Shown piece by piece: positions 35,733-44,135 of a stretch of 64,000 bases of DNA (position 1 is the first letter of the stretch; every line of letters begins with the position of its first letter). The translations under genes were made by a program, and so were the position numbers. Origin of the DNA: Haloterrigena turkmenica DSM 5511 (lineage in GTDB: Archaea > Halobacteriota > Halobacteria > Halobacteriales > Natrialbaceae); the NCBI RefSeq assembly GCF_000025325.1, contig NC_013743.1, positions 1,550,001 to 1,614,000 on the forward strand. The letters are read 5' to 3'. The notes beneath the pieces are model-generated. The model had not been told where the DNA came from. It searched no databases and worked only from the letters and a program-made list of their open reading frames with translations.

Positions 35733-36191
35733 ATGACCGAACACACTCGACGGACCGTGCTGAAGGCCGCCGGCGCATCGACGCTCGCCGTCGCCGTCGC
35801 CGGCTGTACGGGCGGTGACGACGACAGTGACGACGAGAACGGTGACGAGAGCGGCGACGACACCTACGAGATCGACGCCGGCGAGACGATCATGCTCGAG
35901 GCACAGATAAGCGGTTGGAAGGGGCTCCAGCCTGCAGCGATCGAGAACGTCGAGAACCCGACGCTCGTCCTCGAGGCCGACGCCGAGTACGAGATCAGCT
36001 GGGAGCCGGGCGACAGCGCGGAGCACAACATCGAGCTCTGGGACGAAAACGAGGAACTCGTCGACGAAGCGTACAAACTCGAGCTGACCAGCGACCCCGA
36101 CGAGACCCTCTCGTTTACGGCCAGCGAGGATATCGCGTACTATCGCTGTAACCCCCACAGCAACATGCAGGGGGAGATTCAGGTCGAGTGA
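35733..36191 (+). CDS. Halocyanin-like blue copper lipoprotein (Tat substrate)
   Basis: Protein of 152 residues. The twin-arginine signal RRTVLKAAG and lipobox AVAGC with Cys25 show Tat export and lipid anchoring. A short acidic linker follows (DDDSDDENGDESGDD). The cupredoxin ligands are His98 (AEHNIELW), Cys139, His142 and Met145 (YYRCNPHSNM). It is probably an electron carrier on the outer face of the membrane. It differs from the first halocyanin here by its Tat motif and its linker. Confidence 0.88.
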   Translation: MTEHTRRTVLKAAGASTLAVAVAGCTGGDDDSDDENGDESGDDTYEIDAGETIMLEAQISGWKGLQPAAIENVENPTLVLEADAEYEISWEPGDSAEHNIELWDENEELVDEAYKLELTSDPDETLSFTASEDIAYYRCNPHSNMQGEIQVE

Positions 36192-36257
36192 CGATCTCGA
36201 CCGCGACGCGTCTGCCTGCCGTCCGCTGGGTTTCGCCGTGATCTGTCGTCGGTCGAA

Positions 36258-36330
36258 TCCCGTTTTCCGACCGTCCATCGCATCCGTTCTCCGACCGACC
36301 GTCGTCCCCGTTCTCCGACCGTCGGCCCGC
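36258..36330. repeat. Short tandem repeat, three units of about 25 bases
   Basis: The core GTTYTCCGACCG occurs three times (CCCGTTTTCCGACCG, CCGTTCTCCGACCG, CCGTTCTCCGACCG) with spacing of about 25 bases. It lies between the converging halocyanin and MscS genes. It is not inside a supported gene. Confidence 0.6.
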
Positions 36331-36344
36331 TCGAGCCCGCCGGT

Positions 36345-37502
36345 TCAGTCCTCGAGCGGCGAGACCGCGCTCCCGCGATCGATGCCGCCGTCGACGGGGA
36401 AGCTCTCCTCGCGCGGCGCGTGGACGCGATGCGGGTAGGGGATGTCGATCCCCTCGCGCTCGAACGCCGTCGTGATCGCCTCGATAACGTCCGTCCGCGC
36501 CTGGTGCCTGCGCCGCATCGTCGGATCGGCGATCCAGACGCGACACTCGAGCAGGATTGCCGACTCGCCGAACTCCGTCGCGATCACCTGCGGGTTCGGG
36601 GCGTTCTTGACCGGCTCGAGGTCCTCGGTCGCGTCGACGACGACCGATCGGGCGCGGTCGATATCGGTGTCGTAGTCGATGCCGACCTCGACGTCGACGC
36701 GGAGCTGGTCGTTCTGTGAGTAGTTGATCAGCTGGCTGTCGGTCACCTCGTCGTTCGGAACGAGGACGTGTTTGTCGTCGAACGTCTGGATCTTGGTGGT
36801 GAAGATGGTGACGTCGGTGACGATCCCGGTGGTCTCGTTGACCTCGATCCAGTCGCCGACGTAGAACGGCCGCGAGAACAGCAGGATGAAGCCGGCGAGC
36901 ATCGCCGTCAGCGTCTCGCGGGCCGTCAGCGCGACGACGGCCGTGATCGCCCCCGCGCCGATGAAGATGTTCGTTAAGTCGATCCCCCACAGGGTCAGGA
37001 TCACCGTGGCGGCGAAGGCGACGATCGCGACGTCGGAGACGTGGTAGGCCACCTCGCTCTGGTGTTTCGTGAGCGCCCGCGTCTGCGCGAGCTTGTCGAT
37101 CGAGCGGTTGACGAACCGCATCGCGAGGTAGGCAGAGAGGGCGATCGCCAGTGTGACCAGTTGCTGGGCGGCCAGCCACCGGTCGATCATCATCGCTGAA
37201 AGGGTGTACTCGAGGACGTACGTGACCCGCCAGATGACGCTGAAGCCGTAGACGCCGCCTGTGACGAGGCCGCCGAGGACGAACACGTAACTCGCCTCGG
37301 CGATCTGTCGGCCACGCCGTCGGCGGGCGAGGTCTCGCACCCGGGAGGCGACGCCGATCCCGGCGATGAGGAGCGCGACGAGGAGTACAGTCGCGAGGAG
37401 TTGGACTCCCGGCAAGTCGAGGTACGTTCGCTGCAATTCCGGGATCGGCGACGGTCGAAGGGAAAACCCGACCACGAGAAGGACTGAAGCGAACCAGGCC
37501 AT
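36345..37502 (-). CDS. MscS-family small-conductance mechanosensitive channel
   Basis: Protein of 385 residues from ATG 37502. GGAGG lies six bases upstream, so this ATG is preferred over the TTG at 37526. N-terminal helices lead into the MscS pore helix and beta domain (LFSRPFYVGDWIEVNETTGI, VPNDEVTDSQLINYSQNDQL), then a C-terminal alpha/beta part (FEREGIDIPYPHRV). It releases solutes on osmotic downshock from the cell membrane. It is leadered, unlike most genes here. Confidence 0.92.
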   Translation of the reverse strand: MAWFASVLLVVGFSLRPSPIPELQRTYLDLPGVQLLATVLLVALLIAGIGVASRVRDLARRRRGRQIAEASYVFVLGGLVTGGVYGFSVIWRVTYVLEYTLSAMMIDRWLAAQQLVTLAIALSAYLAMRFVNRSIDKLAQTRALTKHQSEVAYHVSDVAIVAFAATVILTLWGIDLTNIFIGAGAITAVVALTARETLTAMLAGFILLFSRPFYVGDWIEVNETTGIVTDVTIFTTKIQTFDDKHVLVPNDEVTDSQLINYSQNDQLRVDVEVGIDYDTDIDRARSVVVDATEDLEPVKNAPNPQVIATEFGESAILLECRVWIADPTMRRRHQARTDVIEAITTAFEREGIDIPYPHRVHAPREESFPVDGGIDRGSAVSPLED

Positions 37503-37704
37503 TCGTCCTCCGTGATAGGAATGCAAGCGCCCTTAACGAACGCCCGGCAATCGCAACCCGTCGTCGCGACCGCGTTCACAACTGCCTAAAGCGGTCGTCA
37601 GTTCCGATCGGCGATCGGTCGGCCGCTCGAGGCGGTTAGCCGTCAATCGTGCGAGGAAATCGGTCGTCGGTCGATCGGTTTGAGTAGTCAGTCCGCCGAG
37701 ACAG

Positions 37705-38274
37705 TCAGTCGTCGGTCCACTTGATCGAACAGCCCTGCGACGGTTGCCACTCGAGGTCGACGGACTCGTCAGCCAACACCGCGTCGATGGCTTCCCGGAT
37801 CTGGAACCGCGTCGGTTCGTCGTCGGGGTTCAGCGCGTCGTCGAGGCGGCCCTGATAGACCAGCTGGAACTCCTCGTCGGCGTCGGACCACGCAAAGAGG
37901 AACGGGTCCGGCGTACAGACCGCGCCGTACGCTCGAGCGACGGCCTGGCTCTCGTCGCGCAGATAGGCGTCGTACCGGATCGTTCCGTCCTCGACGTACT
38001 CTCGCATCTTCGCTATGGAGTCGTCGGGGTACTCGTCGGCGTCGTTGGGGTTGATGCCGACGACGGCGACGTCGTCGTACTCGTCGGCCAGCTCGTTCAG
38101 CAGGTCGAACTTCGCCTTCGCGTAGGGACAGTGGTTACAGGTGAAGACGACCAGCAGCGCCTCGTTGTCGGCGAACTCCTCGAGTGCGTGCATCTCGCCG
38201 TCAGCGCCCTCGAGTTCGAAGTCGGGGGCCGGATCGCCGGCGTCGAGTTCGGTGTCGGACTCTTTCAGTACCAT
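37705..38274 (-). CDS. Thioredoxin-fold peroxiredoxin/ResA-like protein
   Basis: Protein of 189 residues from ATG 38274 (MVLKESDTELDAGDPAPDFE). Redoxin fold: AGDPAPDFELEGADG, then active site TCNHCPYAKAKFDLL with CxxC, the later PNDADEYPDDS, and YGAVCTPDPFLF with a further Cys before Pro. No signal peptide, so it is cytosolic. It is close to the thioredoxin-family proteins annotated as AhpC/TSA-like. TATA CGTTAAGGG (minus strand) lies about 28 bases upstream. Substrate unknown. Confidence 0.88.
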   Translation of the reverse strand: MVLKESDTELDAGDPAPDFELEGADGEMHALEEFADNEALLVVFTCNHCPYAKAKFDLLNELADEYDDVAVVGINPNDADEYPDDSIAKMREYVEDGTIRYDAYLRDESQAVARAYGAVCTPDPFLFAWSDADEEFQLVYQGRLDDALNPDDEPTRFQIREAIDAVLADESVDLEWQPSQGCSIKWTDD

Positions 38275-38458
38275 ATCTGATAGTTCGGTTTCCCGGCCCT
38301 TAACGGTCCCGTTCGTCGCAATCCGCGGGACCAGCAGCCCGATGTCGGACGACACCCGGAGATCGTCCCCGGGTCGGCGGCCCCTCCGCCCGGCGTGCTC
38401 GAGCCGCGCTCCGACGTGACGACTTACCTATTAGTACCCCCGGCCGCATCGACTGCAT

Positions 38459-39124
38459 ATGCAAACGCTCGAGGTCACTGACGAACAGTACGCGGTCATC
38501 CAGCAGCTTCGCGAGGAGATCTCCGAACAGGTCGTCGGCAAGTACGGCTTCGTCCGCGAACGCGACGCGGTCCAGTTTCTGATCGACAACCTCGAGGGCA
38601 ACCCTGACCTCGACGTCGATATCGACACGGATCTGGACTCCTCGGCAACCGATGACGTTGCCGCCTCGGTCGGCGCCGCCATCGACGGCGAGTCGGCTTC
38701 AGACGACCTCGAGGAGGTCACCTACATCGAAGACGACTCCGTCGACGCCGACGGGACGGCGGCCGACGCCGAGGCGGATGCGAATGTAGATGTCGTCGAT
38801 CCCGACTCCGAGCCGGAACCGGAGTCCGACGCCGAGGGCGGAGACGAAACGGCCGACTCGAGCGACGAGGACGCCTCGAGCGAGAACGACGACGGTGAAC
38901 CGACGGGCGCCGACGACGACGGGGACGACGACTCGAGCGACGGCTCGGCCGACGACGACGATATGCTGGACGAGATGATGAGCCTGCTCGAGACCCACGA
39001 CGACAAGTGGTCGGAATCGAACTCCGCGGACTACCGCTACGAGGTCGAACTGCCGGACGGCACGACGGAGCAGGTCCAGACGAAAGACGACGTGCGGGCG
39101 CTCCTGTTCAAGAACTACCGGTAG
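38459..39124 (+). CDS. Acidic haloarchaeal protein with RHH-like N-terminus
   Basis: Protein of 221 residues. The N-terminal 45 residues (QTLEVTDEQYAVIQQLREEI and YGFVRERDAVQFLIDNL) look like a small ribbon-helix-helix or helical unit. Residues 50-165 are an extreme Asp/Glu/Ser linker (DDDGDDDSSDGSADDDD). The last 50 residues are ordered (MLDEMMSLLETHDDKW, YRYEVELPDGTTEQVQTKDD). Homologues are unknown to me. The two ends may bind DNA and another protein, but this is inference. Confidence 0.8.
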   Translation: MQTLEVTDEQYAVIQQLREEISEQVVGKYGFVRERDAVQFLIDNLEGNPDLDVDIDTDLDSSATDDVAASVGAAIDGESASDDLEEVTYIEDDSVDADGTAADAEADANVDVVDPDSEPEPESDAEGGDETADSSDEDASSENDDGEPTGADDDGDDDSSDGSADDDDMLDEMMSLLETHDDKWSESNSADYRYEVELPDGTTEQVQTKDDVRALLFKNYR

Positions 39125-39239
39125 CCCCATTCCCGTCTCTTCTCTCTCGAGACGCCGATACCCGTCCGAGAGCCGTCGGTCCCTCGAACCCGGCCGTCGA
39201 CCGACTGGTCGCCGCTTGATACTGTTTGATATACCGTAA

Positions 39240-39253
39240 TATGATTTATCATA
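39240..39253. promoter_or_regulatory. Perfect palindrome over the promoter of the zinc microprotein
   Basis: TATGAT-TT-ATCATA is a perfect 6+6 inverted repeat 24 to 37 bases before the ATG at 39278, that is on top of the expected TATA position. It may be the TATA element itself or an operator. Confidence 0.4.
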
Positions 39254-39277
39254 GGGGCCGTGGTACCACCGACGACG

Positions 39278-39391
39278 ATGAGTCGAGCATACCGATTTCA
39301 GTTGGAAGAGGACATCACCTGCCCCGATTGCCAGTCTCGAGTCCCCGTACAGGCACAGATCTGCCCGCGCTGCGAAGTAGCACTCCATTAG
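39278..39391 (+). CDS. Zinc-ribbon microprotein, 37 residues
   Basis: Short open frame reading MSRAYRFQLEEDITCPDC, then CPRCEVALH at the end. Two CxxC knuckles (Cys15/18 and Cys32/35 region) form a four-Cys zinc ribbon. Codon use is halophile-like, and an A/T-rich promoter with a palindrome lies about 30 bases upstream. Such double-CxxC microproteins are common in haloarchaea and often regulatory. The Lrp gene follows within 80 bases on the same strand. Confidence 0.75.
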   Translation: MSRAYRFQLEEDITCPDCQSRVPVQAQICPRCEVALH

Positions 39392-39469
39392 TCTGCCGTG
39401 CGGGTCAACGGCTTGATCCGCCGAGCGAACAACGTTAGAACTTTACTCGCGGTCGCGCTTCGCGTTGGT

Positions 39470-39955
39470 ATGAGCGAACGCGAGGTGCTCGAGTTGCTTC
39501 GTGAGAACGCGCGGTACTCGACGGCCGATATCGCGCGAATGACCGACCTCGAGGAGGACGAGGTCGAAGCAGCCATCGAGGAACTCGAGGCAACGGGCGT
39601 CGTCCGCGGCTATCAGGCGGTCGTCGACTGGGACAAGCTCGAGGACGAGCGCGTCCGCGCCGAAGTCGAGTTGAACGTGCGCCTCGACCGCGAGACTGGC
39701 TACGACGACATCTCCCAGCGCCTCGCACGATTCCCGCAGGTCAAAGCGCTGCGCTTGGTCAGCGGCGACTACGACTTCGATATGGAGGTCGAGGGCGACT
39801 CCATCCGCGAGGTCTCGCAATTCATCAGCGAGAAGGTCGCGCCCGTCCCCGAGATCACTCAGACGGTCACCCACTACGTGATGACCTCCTACAAGGAGAA
39901 CGGGATCGAGTTCGGCGACGGCGAAGACGACGAACGGCTCTCGTTCTCACCCTGA
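39470..39955 (+). CDS. Lrp/AsnC-family transcription regulator
   Basis: Protein of 161 residues from ATG 39470. The N-terminal HTH is EREVLELLRENARYSTADIA, RMTDLEEDEVEAAIEELEAT and GVVRGYQAVVDWDKL. The C-terminal RAM ligand-binding domain reads RAEVELNVRLDRETGYDDIS and VKALRLVSGDYDFDMEVEG. TATA CTTTACTCG lies about 27 bases upstream. The ATG of the aminotransferase follows two bases after the stop, so the regulator probably senses an amino acid handled by that enzyme. Confidence 0.93.
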   Translation: MSEREVLELLRENARYSTADIARMTDLEEDEVEAAIEELEATGVVRGYQAVVDWDKLEDERVRAEVELNVRLDRETGYDDISQRLARFPQVKALRLVSGDYDFDMEVEGDSIREVSQFISEKVAPVPEITQTVTHYVMTSYKENGIEFGDGEDDERLSFSP

Positions 39956-39957
39956 CC

Positions 39958-41115
39958 ATGACGTTCGAACTGTCCGATCGCGTCCAGACGGTGCCGCCCT
40001 CGGGGATTCGGCGGTTCTTCGAGATCGCCGAGGAGCGCGACGACGTCATCTCGCTGGGCGTCGGAGAACCCGACTTCGCGACGCCGTGGGCGGCCCGCGA
40101 CGCCGCGATCACGTCCCTAGAACAGGGGAAGACCTCCTACACGGCCAACCGTGGCCGACGCGACCTCCGGGAGGCGATCGCCGACTACGTCGCCGACCGG
40201 TTCGACCTGGGCTACGACCCCGACGAGGAGATCATCGTCACCGCTGGGGCCAGCGAGGCCGTCGACCTGGCCTTCCGGTCGTTCGTCGACCCCGGCGACA
40301 CCGTCGCCATCGCCCAGCCGTCGTACATCTCCTACGAACCCGGCGTGATCTTCGCTGGCGGCGAGGTGCTTCCCGTGCCGACCTACGAGGAAGACGACTT
40401 CCGGCTTACCGTCGAGGGTCTCGAGGAAGCGGGCGCCGACGAGGCCGACATGCTGGTCCTCTGTTACCCGAACAACCCGACGGGGGCGATCATGTCCGCC
40501 GAGGACCTCGAGCCGATCGCCGAGTTCGTCCGCGAACACGATCTGATGGTCCTCTCGGACGAGATCTACGCCGAACTCACCTACGACGGCGAGCACACCT
40601 CGATCGCGACTTTCGAGGGGATGCGCGAGCGCACCATCGTCTTCAACGGCTTCTCGAAGGCCCACGCGATGACCGGCCTCCGACTCGGCTACGCGCTCGG
40701 GCCGGCCGAGGCCATCGGCGCGATGAACAAGATCCACCAGTACACGATGCTCTCGGCGCCGACGACGGCCCAGTACGCCGCCCTCGAGGCCCTAGACTCC
40801 TGTGAGAGCGACGTCCGAGAGATGGTGGCCCAGTACGATCGGCGCCGCCAGTTCGTCCTCTCGCGGTTCCGCGAGATAGGGATGGACGTCTTCGAGGCCA
40901 AGGGCGCCTTCTACTGCTTCCCCGAGGTGCCCGAGGGCTTCACCGCCGAGGAGTTCGCCGAAGAGGTTCTCCGCGAACAGGGCGTCGCCGTCGTCCCCGG
41001 CGACGTCTTCGGCGCCGGCGGCGACGGCCACCTCCGGATCTCGTACGCGACGGGCCTCGAGGACCTCCGTGAGGCGCTGGCTCGCATCGAGGCGTTCGTC
41101 GACGGACACGCCTGA
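39958..41115 (+). CDS. Class I/II PLP-dependent aminotransferase
   Basis: Enzyme of 385 residues. The PLP Lys234 sits in FNGFSKAHAMTGLRLGY. Asn173 (PNNPTG), Asp201 and Tyr204 (SDEIYAELTYD) complete the cofactor site, and an arginine in the C-terminal part (HLRISYATG) binds the substrate carboxylate. It resembles the archaeal aspartate/aromatic aminotransferase group. The exact amino acid is not shown. It is translationally linked to the Lrp regulator. Confidence 0.93.
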   Translation: MTFELSDRVQTVPPSGIRRFFEIAEERDDVISLGVGEPDFATPWAARDAAITSLEQGKTSYTANRGRRDLREAIADYVADRFDLGYDPDEEIIVTAGASEAVDLAFRSFVDPGDTVAIAQPSYISYEPGVIFAGGEVLPVPTYEEDDFRLTVEGLEEAGADEADMLVLCYPNNPTGAIMSAEDLEPIAEFVREHDLMVLSDEIYAELTYDGEHTSIATFEGMRERTIVFNGFSKAHAMTGLRLGYALGPAEAIGAMNKIHQYTMLSAPTTAQYAALEALDSCESDVREMVAQYDRRRQFVLSRFREIGMDVFEAKGAFYCFPEVPEGFTAEEFAEEVLREQGVAVVPGDVFGAGGDGHLRISYATGLEDLREALARIEAFVDGHA

Positions 41116-41236
41116 GACGGGCGTCGTCCGTTCGATCGCCCGCTATCAGTCCCGCTCGGGGCCTGCGAGGTATCCGACCACGCTGTAGGCTTCCCATTCG
41201 GTAGCTTCTTGCTCCGCGACTAGTTACTATACCATC

Positions 41237-41518
41237 ATGAGTCCGTTGCCACGCCGCGAAGTGTACCTGTACTACGTTTCGATGGCCGTCTGCGGTGGCT
41301 CTCTCGGCTTCATCGGGCTCTCCGGACTGCTCTCGGGCGGCCTCGGCGTCGTCCCCGTCCTGCTGACGATCGGCGGCCTCGGAATGGTCGCCGGGTCGGT
41401 TTTCGAGGCGCTCTCGGGGGCGCCGAAGAAATCGGTTCCGGATCGGCGACTGCTCTGGCTCACCGTCGCTGGCGCGGTCCTCGCGATCGTCGGGGGTGTA
41501 CTGATCGTGCTTGACTGA
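41237..41518 (+). CDS. Small three-TM membrane protein, unknown
   Basis: Protein of 93 residues with three hydrophobic stretches (YVSMAVCGGSLGFIGLSG, VVPVLLTIGGLGMVAGSV and LLWLTVAGAVLAIVGGVLIV). A TATA-like ACTATACC lies only five bases before this ATG, so the real transcription start may be further down or the start could be ATG 41282. The family is not recognised. Confidence 0.65.
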   Translation: MSPLPRREVYLYYVSMAVCGGSLGFIGLSGLLSGGLGVVPVLLTIGGLGMVAGSVFEALSGAPKKSVPDRRLLWLTVAGAVLAIVGGVLIVLD

Positions 41519-41603
41519 CGGACGGCCCGCTGAACGCGCCTCGAGTCGCTACGCGTCGATGCGATCACGAAGGGTTTTCCCGGTCGCCCTCGCTCACGTT
41601 CGC

Positions 41604-42845
41604 ATGGTCGACTACCGTCCCATCACGGACGAACGGGACGTCTTCCACGAGTACCGTAGCTACGCGTTCCAGCCCGAAGACGGGGTCCCGGCGTACGATC
41701 CCGACGAGCACGAGATGCCGCGGGCGACGCTGGGCTCCCGGCGCGGCCTCTACGCGAGCGAGGCGGCCGACGACGCGGACCCTCGCTGTGTCTGTCGGCA
41801 CTACTGGCTCGAGTCGCACGTCCGCGGCGACGTCCATCGGACCGCCGGGCTGGCGTCGGTCGCGACGCCCCCCGAGTATCGACGCCGAGGCCACGTCCGG
41901 CAGTTGCTCGCCCGCTCGCTGGCGGAGTACCGCGACCACGACGTCCGCTTCTCGGTGCTGTGGCCGTTCCGCTACCGCTTTTATCGGCAGTACGGCTGGG
42001 ACACCGCCAACCGGGTCCACGCTCACGAGTTCGAGCCGTCACTGCTGTCGGTCGCGGCGGACGCGACCGGTGTAACGAACGCCGAGGACGCCTCCTTCCG
42101 TCGACTCGAGGCCGACGAGTACGACCGACTCGAGGCGGCCTACGCGACCCACGCGGACCGCTACGGGCTGGCCCTCGAGCGCGACGCGGACTGGTGGCGC
42201 TACCGCATCTTCGGCGGCAGCGACCGGGATCCGTTCGTCTACGCGTACGAGCGCGACGGCGACATCGCGGGATATCTCGTCTACACGATGGACGGCGAGC
42301 AGGGCGACCGGCGGATGGACGTCTCCGAACTCGTCTTCGTCGATCACGACGCCCTGCTATCGCTGCTGGCGTTTTGCTACCGACACGAGTCACAGGTCCA
42401 GCGCGTTCGCTTCGACCTCCCCGCTGACGTCCCGCTGCGCGACCTCGTTCGCGATCCCGATGAGATCGAGACGTCGGTCTCGGACGGTCCGATGGTCCGC
42501 ATCGTCGACGTTGCAGCGACGCTGTCCGCGCTCTCCTATCCCGGCCGCGACGCTAGCCTGACGATCGCCGTCGAGGACCCGCTGGCCGACTGGAACGACG
42601 GACCGTTCGCCCTCGAGATCGCGGACGGGACCGCTACCTGCGAGCGCACCGACGACGGAACCGACGCGGCCGACGTCCGCCTCGAGATCGGCGCGCTCTC
42701 CCAACTCGTCGTCGGCACCCGATCGGTACGGGATCTCGAAGGAACGGGCCGACTCGAGGTCGGTGATTCGGCGGCGCCCGAAGCGTTCGAAACGCTCGGG
42801 ACGCTGTTTCCCGAGACCGACGTCTACCTCGGCGAATTCTTCTGA
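41604..42845 (+). CDS. Eis-type GNAT N-acetyltransferase
   Basis: Protein of 413 residues from ATG 41604 (MVDYRPITDERDVFHEYRSY). The N-terminal GNAT domain carries the acetyl-CoA motif TPPEYRRRGHVRQLLARSLA. The middle GNAT-like half and the C-terminal SCP2/sterol-carrier-like domain (FALEIADGTATC, ADVRLEIGALSQLVVGTRSV) follow the Eis architecture. The enzyme is likely cytosolic and the acceptor is unknown. Its extension upstream to 41511 overlaps the preceding gene and is rejected. Confidence 0.9.
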   Translation: MVDYRPITDERDVFHEYRSYAFQPEDGVPAYDPDEHEMPRATLGSRRGLYASEAADDADPRCVCRHYWLESHVRGDVHRTAGLASVATPPEYRRRGHVRQLLARSLAEYRDHDVRFSVLWPFRYRFYRQYGWDTANRVHAHEFEPSLLSVAADATGVTNAEDASFRRLEADEYDRLEAAYATHADRYGLALERDADWWRYRIFGGSDRDPFVYAYERDGDIAGYLVYTMDGEQGDRRMDVSELVFVDHDALLSLLAFCYRHESQVQRVRFDLPADVPLRDLVRDPDEIETSVSDGPMVRIVDVAATLSALSYPGRDASLTIAVEDPLADWNDGPFALEIADGTATCERTDDGTDAADVRLEIGALSQLVVGTRSVRDLEGTGRLEVGDSAAPEAFETLGTLFPETDVYLGEFF

Positions 42846-42981
42846 AGGCGGGTCGCCGCCGACTCGTCGGTCCCATGCGGTCGTCGGCTGATCGTGCGGT
42901 CGGACGGCCGAAGGGTCGCCGTCGGCCGGCATCGGCCGCCGTCGCGTCCACACTGAAGTACTCGAGCGCCGATGCTCGACT

Positions 42982-43983
42982 ATGGTTCGCGTGCTGTCGG
43001 ACGGCGACGTCGCGTCGGTCCTCGACCTCGAGGAACTGCTGCCGGTCGTGGCCGACGCCTTCGAGAAGCAACGCGCGGGCGAAGTCGAGCGGCCCGAGCG
43101 GCCCCACTACCCGATCGGAACGGGGCTCGACCCGGACGCCCCGGACGACCCCGCCGGAACCGGACTCTGCATGCCGGCGTACGTCCACGGCGCCGACTAC
43201 GCCGCGACGAAGCTCGCGACCGTCGTCGAGGACAACCCCGAGCGCGGACTGCCGACGGTCACGGCGCAGATCGAGGTGATCGACGCCGAGACCGGCCGGT
43301 CGGTCGGCTATCTCGCCGGAAATCGAGTCACCAGCGCCCGGACGGGCTGCATCGGCGGGCTGGCCGCCCGCGAACTCGCCGTCGACGGCCCGCTCGAGGT
43401 GGCCGTCATCGGCGCCGGTACGCAGGCCCGCTGGCAGATCCGAGCCATCGCCGCCGCGGCCGGCGTCGACCGCTTCGAGTCGATCCGCGTCTTCTCGCCG
43501 AGCGACTCCCGGATCGACTGTGCCCGGGACCTCGAGTCAGAACTGGGCGTCGCGGCGACGCCGGTCGAGAGCCCGCGGGAGGCCGTGACGGACGCCGACG
43601 TCGTCGTCACGGCGACGACGAGCACCGAGCCGGTCTTCCCGGGCGAGGCCCTCGCCGACGGAGCGCTCGTGGTCGCGGTGGGCGCGTACACGCCCGAGAT
43701 GCGCGAACTGGACGACGAGACGATCGCCCGCGCGGCTCGCGTCTTCGCCGACGTCCCCGACGAAGCCCGCGAAACCGGTGACCTGCGCGGGCACGAGGAC
43801 CTCGAGGTCCGACCGTTCGGGGACGTGGTGGCCGGCGCCGACGGCCGCGAGTCGCCGGCGGAGATCGTCGTCCTCGAGAGCGTCGGGACGGCGGTTCTCG
43901 ACGCCGCTACCGCCGAGTTCGTCTTCGACCGGGCCGTCGAGCGCGGCCTCGGAACGACGGTTTCGCTGTACGAGCGGGTGTGA
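42982..43983 (+). CDS. Ornithine cyclodeaminase / alanine dehydrogenase family protein
   Basis: NAD(P)-dependent enzyme of 333 residues. The substrate Lys77 lies in YAATKLATVVEDNPERGLP. The Rossmann loop IGAGTQAR is at residues 143-150, followed by VFSPSDSRIDCARDLESELG and DVVVTATTSTEPVF. Family members include ornithine cyclodeaminase, archaeal alanine dehydrogenase and related imine reductases, and the sequence alone does not separate them. Its stop TGA overlaps the GTG of an upstream-extended reading of the next gene. Confidence 0.9.
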   Translation: MVRVLSDGDVASVLDLEELLPVVADAFEKQRAGEVERPERPHYPIGTGLDPDAPDDPAGTGLCMPAYVHGADYAATKLATVVEDNPERGLPTVTAQIEVIDAETGRSVGYLAGNRVTSARTGCIGGLAARELAVDGPLEVAVIGAGTQARWQIRAIAAAAGVDRFESIRVFSPSDSRIDCARDLESELGVAATPVESPREAVTDADVVVTATTSTEPVFPGEALADGALVVAVGAYTPEMRELDDETIARAARVFADVPDEARETGDLRGHEDLEVRPFGDVVAGADGRESPAEIVVLESVGTAVLDAATAEFVFDRAVERGLGTTVSLYERV

Positions 43984-44135
43984 CGTGCCAATGCTCGGCC
44001 ACGACACTGAAATACGCGGTCCGCGAAGGAAGGGAACAACTGGCTGTCGATGATCGCAACGAGGGTGCGAGCCGATCGGCTCGCAGAGGGAGGTATCGTC
44101 GCGCCGTCACCGACCGGAAACGGGGGTGGACAGTC

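Noticed and set aside
36115-37179. Minus-strand frame with RSENG repeats overlapping the MscS gene
   Set aside because: Out of frame with MscS. The repeats come from the tandem repeat between the genes.
43980-44135. N-terminal extension of the PAS-GAF sensor from GTG 43980
   Set aside because: The overlap GTGA with the previous stop is attractive, but the 52 added residues are basic and unlike the rest. The later GTG starts right before PAS1.
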